64,000 bases of DNA, from contig NZ_CP108430.1 in assembly GCF_041435335.1 (NCBI RefSeq), positions 5,369,001 through 5,433,000 of the forward strand, written 5' to 3'. This DNA is from Streptomyces sp. NBC_01283 (GTDB taxonomy: Bacteria > Actinomycetota > Actinomycetes > Streptomycetales > Streptomycetaceae). The notes beneath the pieces were generated by a model that ran no database searches, had not been told where the DNA came from, and was given only the letters and a program-made list of their open reading frames with translations. The position numbers and the translations under genes are program-made. Below, piece by piece: positions 29,231 to 39,937 of the stretch; the first letter of the stretch is position 1, and every line of letters begins with the position of its first letter.

Positions 29231-30103
29231 ATGCCCGCCGCTCCCGCCGCCCCCCACAGCCCCGCCCCTGACGGCAGCCCCGCCCCCACCTGGGACCCCG
29301 GCCAGTACCTGCGTCACTCCGGGCACCGGGCCCGCCCCTTCGTGGATCTGCTGGCCCGCGTGCCCGAACTCCCCGCCATCGCTTCCGGCGGCCGTCCGCC
29401 GCGCATCGCGGACCTGGGCTGCGGCCCCGGCAACGTCACCCGGCTCCTCGCCGAACGCTGGCCCACGGCGCACATCACGGGCTTCGACAACTCCCCGCAG
29501 ATGCTGGAGCAGGCGGAGCGCCTGGCGGGCCCCACGCCCGGCGGCGGCCGTCTTGACTTCGCCGCGGCGGATGCCGGGGGCTGGGCGCCGCCCGAGGGGA
29601 CGTACGACCTGATCCTGTCCAACGCGACCCTCCAATGGGTGCCGGGCCACCCGGATTCCTTCCCCGCCTGGATCGCGGCGCTGACCCCCGGCGGGACGTT
29701 CGCCTTCCAGGTGCCCGGCAACTTCGACGCCCCCAGCCACGTCCTGATGCGGGAGCTCGCCGAGTCCGAGCGGTGGCGGGACCGGCTCGGCGGGCAGCTC
29801 CGCCACGCGGACGCGGTGCTCCCGCCGACGGCCTACCTGGAACGCCTGGTCGGGCTCGGCTGCGAGGCGGACGTCTGGGAGACGACGTATCTGCACCTGC
29901 TGGAGGGGGAGGACCCCGTCCTGGACTGGGTCAAGGGAACGGGCCTGCGGCCCGTGCTGACGGCCCTGGAGGGGGACGCGGAGGCGCGGGATGCCTTCCT
30001 CTCCGAGTACCGGCAGCTGCTGCGGAAGGCCTACCCCCCGGGCGCGGGCGGCACCGTCTTCCCCTTCCGCAGGGTCTTCGGGGTGGCGAGCCGGAAGGGG
30101 TGA
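29231..30103 (+). CDS. tam: Trans-aconitate 2-methyltransferase
   Basis: A 290-residue SAM-dependent methyltransferase. The SAM-binding loop reads IADLGCGPGNVTRLL (about 58-72), followed by the acidic GFDNSPQML strand and LILSNATLQWVP, which is typical of Tam. Tam methylates trans-aconitate, a spontaneous isomer of cis-aconitate that inhibits aconitase, so it protects the TCA cycle. The ATG at 29231 has AGGAGG 7 bases upstream. It is divergent from tamR. Identification rests on motif plus the tamR neighbourhood. Confidence 0.9.
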   Translation: MPAAPAAPHSPAPDGSPAPTWDPGQYLRHSGHRARPFVDLLARVPELPAIASGGRPPRIADLGCGPGNVTRLLAERWPTAHITGFDNSPQMLEQAERLAGPTPGGGRLDFAAADAGGWAPPEGTYDLILSNATLQWVPGHPDSFPAWIAALTPGGTFAFQVPGNFDAPSHVLMRELAESERWRDRLGGQLRHADAVLPPTAYLERLVGLGCEADVWETTYLHLLEGEDPVLDWVKGTGLRPVLTALEGDAEARDAFLSEYRQLLRKAYPPGAGGTVFPFRRVFGVASRKG

Positions 30104-30137
30104 GCCCCGTGCGGCGCGTGCCGGTACCCGCACCAAA

Positions 30138-30154
30138 CCGCCGCTTCGCGGCGA
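30138..30154 (+). repeat. Interspersed palindromic 17-mer, copy 1
   Basis: CCGCCGCTTCGCGGCGA. The core CGCCGC-TTC-GCGGCG is itself a hairpin. The same 17 bases recur inverted at 30211-30227 and directly at 47833-47849. Confidence 0.8.
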
Positions 30155-30210
30155 ATGCTCCAGACCCGCCTCGATGCGCTGCCGGGTAATGGGCGGCTGG
30201 GAGGGGAACA

Positions 30211-30227
30211 TCGCCGCGAAGCGGCGG
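30211..30227 (-). repeat. Interspersed palindromic 17-mer, copy 2 (inverted)
   Basis: Exact reverse complement of the copy at 30138-30154, 56 bases away. The two copies can form one long 17-bp stem after tam, acting as a transcription terminator. Confidence 0.8.
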
Positions 30228-30276
30228 GTAGTCGTCAGGTGCGGGGGCGCGCACCGCAGGGAGGCAGAGGCCCCGG

Positions 30277-30294
30277 GCGCCCCCCCCCGGGCGC
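30277..30294 (-). terminator. Hairpin at the end of the TetR gene
   Basis: GCGCCC (30277-30282) pairs with GGGCGC (30289-30294) around a C-run and touches the TAG stop of the regulator. A short GC stem, plausible as terminator for the desaturase-TetR unit. Confidence 0.4.
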
Positions 30295-30980
30295 TAGCTC
30301 TTGCGGTGGCCTATCAGGCGCGGCTTTGGTTCCAGGCCGTCCAGGCCGTGCCAGGCCAGGTTCACCAGGTGCGCCGCCACCTCCGCCTTCTTCGGCTTGC
30401 GGACGTCCAGCCACCACTGGCCCGTCAGCGCGACCATGCCGACCAGCGCCTGGGCGTACAGAGGAGCCAGCTTCTGGTCGAAGCCCCGGGTCTTGAACTC
30501 CTGACCCAGGATGTCCTCCACCTGCGTCGCGATGTCCGAGATGAGGGAGGCGAAGGTGCCCGTCGACTGCGCCACCGGCGAGTCGCGGACCAGGATGCGG
30601 AATCCGTCCGTGTACGTCTCGATGTAGTCCAGGAGGGCGAAGGCCGCCTGTTCGAGGAGCTCACGCGGATGGCCCGCCGTCAGCGCACCCGTCACACCGT
30701 CGAGCAGCGCCCGCATCTCGCGGTCCACCACCACCGCGTACAGACCTTCCTTGCCGCCGAAGTGCTCGTACACGACAGGCTTGGAGACGCCGGCCTTCGC
30801 CGCGATCTCCTCCACCGACGTGCCCTCGAAGCCCTTGGCGGCGAACAGGGTGCGGCCGATGTCCAGCAACTGCTCCCGGCGCTCGGCACCCGTCATCCGG
30901 GTCCGGCGCGCACGCCGGGGCTGCTTCTCTTTGCTGGAGGGGCTGGTATTGCTGGAGTCGGTCGCCACGTCGTCCATCAT
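30294..30980 (-). CDS. TetR-family regulator, desaturase operon
   Basis: A 228-residue TetR-type repressor. The N-terminal helix-turn-helix is clear (TSVEEIAAKAGVSKPVVYEH, then FGGKEGLY) after a Ser/Pro/Arg-rich 20-residue tail. The C-terminal ligand domain is all-helical and not diagnostic. The start ATG at 30980 sits in an ATGA overlap with the desaturase stop, so both proteins are made together. Control of a fatty-acid desaturase by a co-encoded TetR protein recalls DesT/FasR-type lipid sensing; this role is inference. Candidate operators lie upstream of the desaturase. Confidence 0.87.
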   Translation of the reverse strand: MMDDVATDSSNTSPSSKEKQPRRARRTRMTGAERREQLLDIGRTLFAAKGFEGTSVEEIAAKAGVSKPVVYEHFGGKEGLYAVVVDREMRALLDGVTGALTAGHPRELLEQAAFALLDYIETYTDGFRILVRDSPVAQSTGTFASLISDIATQVEDILGQEFKTRGFDQKLAPLYAQALVGMVALTGQWWLDVRKPKKAEVAAHLVNLAWHGLDGLEPKPRLIGHRKS

Positions 30981-31990
30981 GCCGGGCCGACGGCCTTCTG
31001 CTTCCGCCGGGCGTCGATACGGGATGCGGAGGGCCAGCGCACGTCCGTCGCCCAGCCCAGCTGCTCGCACCAGCGGATGATCCGCGCCGACGAGTCGACC
31101 TGGCCCTTCAGGACACCGTGGCGCGCCGACGTCGGATCGGCGTGGTGGAGGTTGTGCCAGGACTCGCCGCAGGACAGCACCGCGAGCCACCACACGTTGC
31201 CCGAGCGGTCACGCGACTTGAAGGGACGTTTTCCCACCGCGTGACAGATCGAGTTGATCGACCAGGTGACGTGGTGCAGCAACGCCACCCGCACCATCGA
31301 CCCCCAGAAGAACGCCGTGAAGGCGCCCCACCACGACATCGTCACCAGACCGCCCACCACCGGCGGAATCGCCAGCGACAGGATCGTCCAGAGCAGGAAC
31401 TGGCGCGAGATGAGACGGATCGCCGGGTCCTTGACCAGGTCGGGCGCGTACTTCTCCTGCGAGGTCTGCTCCTCGTCGAACATCCAGGCGATGTGCGCCC
31501 ACCACAGGCCCTTCATCAGGGCCGGAAGCGTCTCGCCGAAGCGCCACGGCGAGTGCGGGTCGCCCTCCGCGTCGGAGAACTTGTGATGCTTCCGGTGGTC
31601 CGCCACCCAGCGGACCAGCGGGCCCTCCACCGCCATCGACCCCGCCACGGCCAGCGCGATCCGCAGCGGACGCTTCGCCTTGAAGGAGCCATGCGTGAAG
31701 TAGCGGTGGAATCCGATCGTGATGCCGTGACAGCCCAGGTAGTACATGAAAACCAGCAGGCCGAGGTCCAGCCAGCTCACCCCCCAGCCCCACGCCAGCG
31801 GCACCGCCGCGACCAGGGCGACGAACGGGACGGTGATGAAGAGCAGCAGCGCGATCTGCTCCAGCGAGCGCTTCTTCTCACCACCCAGCGTCGCGGAAGG
31901 TACGAGAGGGGACGAAGCGGCGTCGGTCTGCGATCGCGAAGCGTCTTCGATCACATCGGTGTCGGAATACGCATCGGAAGATGTGGTCAT
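30977..31990 (-). CDS. Membrane fatty-acid (acyl-CoA) desaturase
   Basis: A 337-residue di-iron desaturase of the SCD1/DesA3 type that introduces a cis double bond into long acyl chains. The three histidine boxes are intact: HRYFTH (about 94-99), HRKHH (about 131-135) and HNLHH (about 268-272). Four membrane helices lie between them. An N-terminal acidic Ser/Asp-rich tail precedes the first helix. I use the ATG at 31990 because its AGGGGA ribosome-binding site is better spaced than for GTG at 31996. It is the first gene of the desaturase-TetR unit. Electron donor not encoded nearby. Confidence 0.93.
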   Translation of the reverse strand: MTTSSDAYSDTDVIEDASRSQTDAASSPLVPSATLGGEKKRSLEQIALLLFITVPFVALVAAVPLAWGWGVSWLDLGLLVFMYYLGCHGITIGFHRYFTHGSFKAKRPLRIALAVAGSMAVEGPLVRWVADHRKHHKFSDAEGDPHSPWRFGETLPALMKGLWWAHIAWMFDEEQTSQEKYAPDLVKDPAIRLISRQFLLWTILSLAIPPVVGGLVTMSWWGAFTAFFWGSMVRVALLHHVTWSINSICHAVGKRPFKSRDRSGNVWWLAVLSCGESWHNLHHADPTSARHGVLKGQVDSSARIIRWCEQLGWATDVRWPSASRIDARRKQKAVGPA

Positions 31991-32070
31991 GGGCACGTCC
32001 CCTGTGGGGTCGAGGGTTGAGGGTCACGGCGCGGGTGCGGCGGGCGCACGATCACGGGACCCGCGTTATC

Positions 32071-32097
32071 TACGGTCCCGTAACCTACGGCGACGTA
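32071..32097. promoter_or_regulatory. Tandem palindromic operators upstream of the desaturase
   Basis: TACGGTCCCGTA (32071-32082, perfect) and TACGGCGACGTA (32086-32097, imperfect in the centre) are separated by three bases, a 15-base repeat of one TACG..CGTA palindrome. They lie about 80-107 bases upstream of the desaturase, next to a TAGATAA box on that strand. They are likely sites for the co-encoded TetR protein. Confidence 0.6.
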
Positions 32098-32280
32098 AGT
32101 ATGGCAGCGCGGAACCCGTCGGCAAGGTGCCGCGAGTCCGTGCCGCGATGTGACACCTATCCTTGGAAACGGTCGGACAGCGCGGTCCGCTCTCTCTCAT
32201 TCCCCCGGAACCCGGATTCCTATCCGCCCGGGGACCCCTCCCAGACCTGACGTGCTTCAACACTGCAAGGAGCCGCACCT

Positions 32281-35013
<2,733 letters not shown>

Positions 35014-35021
35014 TTTTCCCT

Positions 35022-35056
35022 GGCGGGGGCGCCCCGCTCTGCGGGGCGCCCCCGCC
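35022..35056 (+). terminator. Terminator after ppc
   Basis: A perfect 16-bp stem (35022-35037 with 35041-35056) and TCT loop, 8 bases after the ppc stop. It is among the strongest hairpins in the window. Confidence 0.85.
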
Positions 35057-35091
35057 TTCGGCCCTGCTTTCGCCTGGCCGGGGTCCGGCCG

Positions 35092-35124
35092 GCTGCGCCA
35101 GAGCTGCGCCAGAGCTGCGCTAGA
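35092..35124. repeat. Three tandem 11-bp units
   Basis: GCTGCGCCAGA, GCTGCGCCAGA and GCTGCGCTAGA lie back to back. The third carries the TAG stop (minus strand) of the small membrane protein, so the array extends beyond the gene end. Confidence 0.8.
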
Positions 35125-35581
35125 GCGCCAGCGTCGCGAATGACGCGGTGAGCAGGGCCCCGCCCGCCAAGGCCAGCGCCCACGCCACACGCTGGAGGCG
35201 CAGGCCCCCCGCCACCACCACCGAGGCCAGCAGCAGCGCGCCGCCCAGCGGGAGCCAGGCGTGGAGCAGACCGGCGGTGCCCGTGCGGACGACCTCGTCC
35301 GTGCCCGGCTTCACCGCCACCGGGATGCTCGCGCCCTCCGACTCCGCGATCGAGCGGTCGATCACGACCTCCGCCCGTGGCTGGAAACCGGCGGTCGAGG
35401 GCACGTACGTACCGACGCAGTCGTCGGAGGAGCAGCCCGTCACCCGCATCGTGCCCCGCTCACGCTCACCGGTGAGCATCACGTGCTGTGCCGTGCCCCA
35501 GGACGCCCAGACCCCCGCGACGAGCAACAGCGCCGCAAGCCCGCCCATCGCCGTCCGGCGTACGAGAAGCAGCGCATTCAT
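35120..35581 (-). CDS. Small membrane protein, unknown function
   Basis: A 153-residue protein with one N-terminal membrane helix (about 12-30), an outer domain of some 75 residues with two Cys (CSSDDC), and two C-terminal helices (about 104-122 and 130-150). The layout recalls DUF3592-like proteins. AAGGA lies about 9 bases before the ATG at 35581. It is convergent with ppc and stands between ppc and pth on the minus strand. I do not recognise a function. The stop codon lies in an 11-bp tandem repeat. Confidence 0.7.
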   Translation of the reverse strand: MNALLLVRRTAMGGLAALLLVAGVWASWGTAQHVMLTGERERGTMRVTGCSSDDCVGTYVPSTAGFQPRAEVVIDRSIAESEGASIPVAVKPGTDEVVRTGTAGLLHAWLPLGGALLLASVVVAGGLRLQRVAWALALAGGALLTASFATLAL

Positions 35582-35649
35582 GGCGGCGATCCTTGGCCAT
35601 GAGCATGCGCTCAGTCAACAGTTCTCGGTCAACACTTCTGAGCCACCGC

Positions 35650-36246
35650 TCAAGAGTTGTACGAACTCTGCGCCCGCTCAAGACCCTCGATCACCAACGC
35701 CTCCGCCGCATCCGCCGCCCGGTCCACGAAGTAGCCCAGCTCCTTGCGCTCCGCCGACGCGAAGTCCTTCAGCACGAAATCCGCCACCTGCATCCGCCCC
35801 GGCGGACGCCCGATCCCGAACCGCACACGGTGGTAGTCGGAACCCATCGCCTTCGTCATCGACTTCAGACCGTTGTGGCCGTTGTCCCCGCCGCCCAGCT
35901 TCAGCCGCAGCGTGCCGTAGTCGATGTCCAGCTCGTCATGGACCGCGACGATGTTCGCCGTCGGCACCTTGTAGAAGTCGCGCAGCGCCGTCACCGGGCC
36001 ACCCGACACGTTCATGTACGACATCGGCTTCGCCAGCACCACACGGCGGCTCGCCGGCCCCGCAGGACCGATCCGGCCCTCAAGGACCTGCGCCTGCGCA
36101 CGCCCGCTCCGCTTGAACGAGCCACCGATCCGCTCCGCGAGAAGATCGGCCACCATGAAGCCCACGTTGTGCCGGTTCATGGCATACCCGGGGCCTGGAT
36201 TGCCCAGACCCACGATCAGCCAGGGCGCACCGGGATCCGTCGTCAT
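35650..36246 (-). CDS. pth: Peptidyl-tRNA hydrolase
   Basis: A 198-residue enzyme that releases peptides from peptidyl-tRNA dropped by ribosomes. The motifs [10 protein letters not shown] (12-21), catalytic His26 in [24 protein letters not shown] (catalytic Asp) and [10 protein letters not shown] are complete. I choose the ATG at 36246 because AAGGAG then lies 8 bases away; the ATG at 36252 would be only 2 bases from it. It follows rplY as in many bacteria. Confidence 0.96.
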   Translation of the reverse strand: MTTDPGAPWLIVGLGNPGPGYAMNRHNVGFMVADLLAERIGGSFKRSGRAQAQVLEGRIGPAGPASRRVVLAKPMSYMNVSGGPVTALRDFYKVPTANIVAVHDELDIDYGTLRLKLGGGDNGHNGLKSMTKAMGSDYHRVRFGIGRPPGRMQVADFVLKDFASAERKELGYFVDRAADAAEALVIEGLERAQSSYNS

Positions 36247-36348
36247 CTGCATGTCTCCTTCATAGCCCAACCGCCGCCCCGCGCACGAAGCGCGGAGCGG
36301 CGGTTGGCAGAGTCGAGCTCAGTCGAGTCCGGTCGAACGCGGGGAGGC

Positions 36349-36939
36349 TCAGGCCTCGGCGCCCTCGCCCTCGCCCTCGGTCTCCTCGGCGGCCTCCTCG
36401 GCCTGCGCGGCCAGAACCTGGAGAACGACGACGTCGTCCTCGACGTTCAGGGTCGTGCCGGAGGGCAGCGGGATGTCCTTGGCGAGGATGGTCGCACCGG
36501 CCTCGAGACCGGCGATGGAGACGGTGACCGACTCCGGGATGTGCGTGGCCTCGGCCTCGACGGGCAGCGCGTTCAGCACGTGCTCGAGGAGGTTGCCGCC
36601 CGGGGCGAGCTCGCCCTCGGTGTGCACGAAGACGTCGACGGTGACCTTCTCGCCCTGACGGACGAGCAGCAGGTCGACGTGCTTGAGGAAGCCCTTGATG
36701 GCGTCACGCTGGACGGCCTTCGGGATCGCCAGGTGCTTCTTGCCGTCGATGTCCAGGGCAAGGAGGACGTTGGACGTACGGAGCGCGAGGTGCAGCTCGT
36801 GGCCCGGAAGCGTGATGTGGACGGGGTCGGCGCCGTGGCCGTAGACAACGGCCGGAACCTTGGACTCGCGGCGGATACGGCGGGCAGCGCCCTTGCCGAA
36901 CTCGGTACGGGCCTCTGCGGCGAGCTTGACCTCGGACAT
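36349..36939 (-). CDS. rplY: 50S ribosomal protein L25 (TL5/CTC type)
   Basis: A 196-residue two-domain L25. The N-terminal 5S-rRNA-binding domain (about 1-92: RTEFGKGAARRIRRESKVPAVVYG) is followed by the beta-rich TL5/CTC domain and a Glu-rich tail (about 175-196). Bacillus Ctc of this type is a general-stress protein; regulation here is unknown. The ATG at 36939 has AGGAG 6 bases upstream. A 12-bp leader hairpin lies just ahead of the ribosome-binding site. The gene is between prs and pth. Confidence 0.95.
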   Translation of the reverse strand: MSEVKLAAEARTEFGKGAARRIRRESKVPAVVYGHGADPVHITLPGHELHLALRTSNVLLALDIDGKKHLAIPKAVQRDAIKGFLKHVDLLLVRQGEKVTVDVFVHTEGELAPGGNLLEHVLNALPVEAEATHIPESVTVSIAGLEAGATILAKDIPLPSGTTLNVEDDVVVLQVLAAQAEEAAEETEGEGEGAEA

Positions 36940-36950
36940 GTGCACTCCTC

Positions 36951-36999
36951 GTAAGTCAGGTATGTCGGATGGGGGCGGTTACCCGGCCATACGACTTAC
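36951..36999 (-). promoter_or_regulatory. Leader hairpin of rplY
   Basis: GTAAGTC (36951-36957) and GTATG (36960-36964) pair with the contiguous CATAC-GACTTAC (36988-36999), a 12-bp stem with a 2-base bulge. It ends just before the AGGAG of rplY, so it could control L25 translation. Confidence 0.5.
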
Positions 37000-37033
37000 T
37001 GGCCTGCTACGAAGAGCGCGTCGATAACGGACC

Positions 37034-37099
37034 GCCGTACTGCAATGAGTACGGCCTCCCTCGCCGAGCAACTCCGTGAGTCTACCCGGCGGGGAGGCC
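37034..37099 (-). terminator. Terminator structures after prs
   Basis: Two overlapping stems: GGCCTCCC (37053-37060) with GGGAGGCC (37092-37099), extended by GCC/GGC; and GCCGTACT (37034-37041) with AGTACGGC (37048-37055). They lie 50-115 bases after the prs stop and may compete, as in attenuators. Confidence 0.55.
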
Positions 37100-37148
37100 G
37101 CCCCAGAAATCGATCTTCAGCAAGCCCGTGAGGACCGGCCGGCGATGG

Positions 37149-38126
37149 CTACGCCTGCTCGTCGAAGAGGCTCGTCACCGAACCGTCCTCGAAGACCTCA
37201 CGCACCGCGTTCGCGATGGTCGGCGCGATCGAAAGCACCGTGATCTTGTCGAGCTCCAGGTCACCCGGGTCGGGCAGCGTGTCCGTGAACACGAACTCGC
37301 TCACCTTGGAGTTCTTCAGACGGTCCGCGGCCGGACCGGACAGCACACCGTGCGTCGCCGTCACGATGACGTCCTCCGCACCGTGCGCGAACAGCGCGTC
37401 GGCGGCGGCGCAGATCGTGCCACCCGTGTCGATCATGTCGTCCACCAGGACGCAGACGCGGCCCTTCACGTCACCCACGACCTCGTGGACGCTGACCTGA
37501 TTGGCGACGTCCTTGTCGCGGCGCTTGTGCACGATGGCCAGCGGGGCGCCCAGACGGTCGCACCAGCGGTCGGCGACGCGCACGCGACCCGCGTCGGGGG
37601 AGACCACGGTCAGCTTCGAACGGTCGACCTTCGCGCCCACGTAGTCCGCCAGGATCGGCAGCGCGAAGAGGTGGTCGACCGGGCCGTCGAAGAAGCCCTG
37701 AATCTGGTCCGTGTGCAGGTCGACCGTCAGGATGCGGTCCGCGCCCGCCGTCTTCATCAGGTCCGCCACCATGCGGGCCGAGATCGGCTCACGACCGCGG
37801 TGCTTCTTGTCCTGGCGCGCGTAGCCGTAGAACGGCACGATCACGGTGATGGAGCGGGCCGACGCGCGCTTCAGCGCGTCGATCATGATCAACTGCTCCA
37901 TGATCCACTTGTTGATCGGAGCCGTGTGGCTCTGGATCAAGAAGCAGTCCGCGCCACGAGCCGACTCCTGATACCGCACATAGATCTCACCATTGGCGAA
38001 ATCGAAAGCCTTCGTCGGCACGATGCCGACACCCAGCTTGTGTGCGACCTCCTCGGCCAACTCGGGGTGGGCGCGGCCGGAGAAGAGCATCAACTTCTTC
38101 TCGCCGGTCGTCTTGATCCCGGTCAC
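37149..38126 (-). CDS. prs: Ribose-phosphate pyrophosphokinase (PRPP synthetase)
   Basis: A 325-residue enzyme making PRPP from ribose-5-phosphate and ATP for nucleotide, His and Trp synthesis. Motifs are LFSGRAHPELAEEVA at the start, FANGEIYVRYQES, VPFYGYARQDKKHRGREPIS, the catalytic VDLHTDQIQGFF, and the PRPP loop VDDMIDTGGTI. GTG at 38126 has GAGGAG about 9 bases upstream and gives the normal length; a longer frame to 38225 has no such site. It follows glmU, the usual glmU-prs pair. Confidence 0.96.
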   Translation of the reverse strand: MTGIKTTGEKKLMLFSGRAHPELAEEVAHKLGVGIVPTKAFDFANGEIYVRYQESARGADCFLIQSHTAPINKWIMEQLIMIDALKRASARSITVIVPFYGYARQDKKHRGREPISARMVADLMKTAGADRILTVDLHTDQIQGFFDGPVDHLFALPILADYVGAKVDRSKLTVVSPDAGRVRVADRWCDRLGAPLAIVHKRRDKDVANQVSVHEVVGDVKGRVCVLVDDMIDTGGTICAAADALFAHGAEDVIVTATHGVLSGPAADRLKNSKVSEFVFTDTLPDPGDLELDKITVLSIAPTIANAVREVFEDGSVTSLFDEQA

Positions 38127-38263
38127 AGCACTAGTCTCCTCAGACGAGTTCTTCCCGCTGCCGTCCTCGCACGCCACGGAGAATTCACAGTCCCGTTGCG
38201 CTGAGTCGGCCGAAATGGTGTGCACCTATCACGGTACGCCGTGTCCGACGCACCTGTTTCCGG

Positions 38264-39721
38264 TCAGCTTCCGCTTGCCGAATTCCTGGACTCCCCGGAC
38301 GCCGCCTCCGCCGCCCGCGCAGCCGCACTCCCCGGACGCTTGCGCGCCACCCAACCCTCGATATTCCGCTGCTGCCCACGGGCCACGGCCAGCGAACCCG
38401 CCGGCACATCCTTCGTGATGACCGAACCCGCCGCCGTATAAGCACCGTCCCCAACAGTGACAGGAGCCACAAACATGTTGTCCGAACCCGTCTTGCAGTG
38501 AGACCCCACCGTCGTGTGGTGCTTCGCCTCACCGTCGTAATTCACGAACACGCTCGCAGCACCGATGTTGCTGAAATCACCGATCGTCGCGTCACCCACG
38601 TACGAAAGATGCGGCACCTTCGTGCCCTCACCGATCGTCGCGTTCTTCATCTCCACATACGTACCGGCCTTGGCCTTCACACCCAGCCGGGTCCCCGGCC
38701 TCAGATACGCGTACGGACCTACGCTCGCCTGCTCCCCGACCTCCGAGTCGTACGCGACGGTGTTGTCCACCCGGGCGCCCGCACCGACCCTCGTGTTCGT
38801 CAAGCGGGTGTTGGGCCCGACCTCGGCGCCCTCACCGAGATGCGTGGCGCCGTGGAGCTGCGTACCCGGATGCACCAGCGCGTCCTGCTCGTACGTCACC
38901 GTCGCGTCGATCCACGTCGAGGCGGGATCCACGACGGTCACACCGGCCAGCATCGCCTCCGTGAGGAGACGGTCGTTCAAGGTGCGCCGGGCCTCCGCCA
39001 GTTGCACACGGTTGTTGATCCCCGCGATCTCCTCGTGATCACCCGCCACCGCGGCACCCACACGATGCCCCGCTTCCCGCAGGATCCCCAGAACATCGGT
39101 CAGGTACTCCTCACCCTGACTGTTGTCCGTCCGCACCTTGCCCAGCGCCTTCGCAAGCAACTGCCCATCGAACGCGAACACACCGGAGTTGATCTCACGG
39201 ATCAGACGCTGCGTCTCCGTCGCGTCCTTGTGCTCCACGATGCCGGTCACCGCACCGCTCTCACCGTCCCGCACGATCCGGCCGTAACCGGTCGCGTCCG
39301 GAACCTCGGCGGTCAGCACCGTCACGGCATTGCCGTCGCCCGTGTGCGTCGCGGCCAGCTTCTGCAGGGTCGCGCCGGTCAGCAGCGGGGTGTCGCCGCA
39401 GACGACGATGACGGTGCCGTCCACCGCGCCACCGAGCTCGTCCAGACCGATGCGGACCGCGTGGCCTGTGCCCTTCTGCTCGCTCTGGTAGGCGGTGCGC
39501 ACGTCCGGGGCGATCGACCCCAGATGCGCCACGACCTTCTCGCGGGCGAAGCCGACGACGGTGACGAGCCGCTCCGGACTCAGCGCGTACGCGGCTTCGA
39601 GCACGTGCCCGATGAGGGACCGCCCACAGATCTCATGCAGGACCTTGGGGGTGGCCGACTTCATACGGGTGCCCTCACCCGCTGCGAGGACGACGACGGC
39701 TGCCGGGCTGTTGGCGCTCAC
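38264..39721 (-). CDS. glmU: Bifunctional GlmU: UDP-GlcNAc pyrophosphorylase / GlcN-1-P acetyltransferase
   Basis: A 485-residue enzyme making UDP-GlcNAc for peptidoglycan. The N-terminal nucleotidyltransferase domain has LAAGEGTRMKS (12-22), QKGTGHAV and CGDTPLL. The C-terminal half is a left-handed beta helix of hexapeptide repeats ending in the acetyl-CoA site (KTGSDNMFVAPV, DGAYTAAGS). A short Ala/Ser tail follows. The start is GTG at 39721 with no obvious ribosome-binding site. A tRNA-Gln gene lies upstream on the same strand behind a strong terminator. Confidence 0.96.
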   Translation of the reverse strand: MSANSPAAVVVLAAGEGTRMKSATPKVLHEICGRSLIGHVLEAAYALSPERLVTVVGFAREKVVAHLGSIAPDVRTAYQSEQKGTGHAVRIGLDELGGAVDGTVIVVCGDTPLLTGATLQKLAATHTGDGNAVTVLTAEVPDATGYGRIVRDGESGAVTGIVEHKDATETQRLIREINSGVFAFDGQLLAKALGKVRTDNSQGEEYLTDVLGILREAGHRVGAAVAGDHEEIAGINNRVQLAEARRTLNDRLLTEAMLAGVTVVDPASTWIDATVTYEQDALVHPGTQLHGATHLGEGAEVGPNTRLTNTRVGAGARVDNTVAYDSEVGEQASVGPYAYLRPGTRLGVKAKAGTYVEMKNATIGEGTKVPHLSYVGDATIGDFSNIGAASVFVNYDGEAKHHTTVGSHCKTGSDNMFVAPVTVGDGAYTAAGSVITKDVPAGSLAVARGQQRNIEGWVARKRPGSAAARAAEAASGESRNSASGS

Positions 39722-39799
39722 GGGGGTGCCCTTCGGCTTCGGATGTGCGGGGAGTGGACATCCGCAGGATACCGGGGCGTTGTGGGGCGTAAATGAGGG

Positions 39800-39827
39800 C
39801 GGGTCCTGACCTTGCGGTCAGGACCCG
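39800..39827 (-). terminator. Terminator after tRNA-Gln
   Basis: A perfect 12-bp stem (39800-39811 with 39816-39827) and TTGC loop, between the tRNA 3' end and glmU. It should end the tRNA transcript. Confidence 0.8.
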
Positions 39828-39850
39828 AACAGAGGGCTTGTGAGCCGTGG

Positions 39851-39923
39851 CTCCCCCGCAAGGATTCGAACCTTGTCCTACTAGTACCAAAAACTAGTGT
39901 GCTGCCAGTTACACCACGGGGGA
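39851..39923 (-). tRNA. tRNA-Gln (anticodon UUG)
   Basis: On the minus strand the acceptor arm TCCCCCG (39917-39923) pairs with CGGGGGA (39852-39858), discriminator G at 39851. The anticodon stem CTAGT/ACTAG encloses a TTTTGGT loop, giving anticodon TTG (Gln). The T arm contains GGTTCGAATCC. CCA is encoded (39848-39850). All four arms can be drawn. A protein gene ends only 14 bases from its 5' end. Confidence 0.96.
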
Positions 39924-39937
39924 CAGCCCCTCAGACC

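Noticed and set aside
30104..30293. Small gene between tam and the TetR gene
   Set aside because: The stretch is dominated by palindromic repeats and a C-run; no frame has a ribosome-binding site or plausible codon use.
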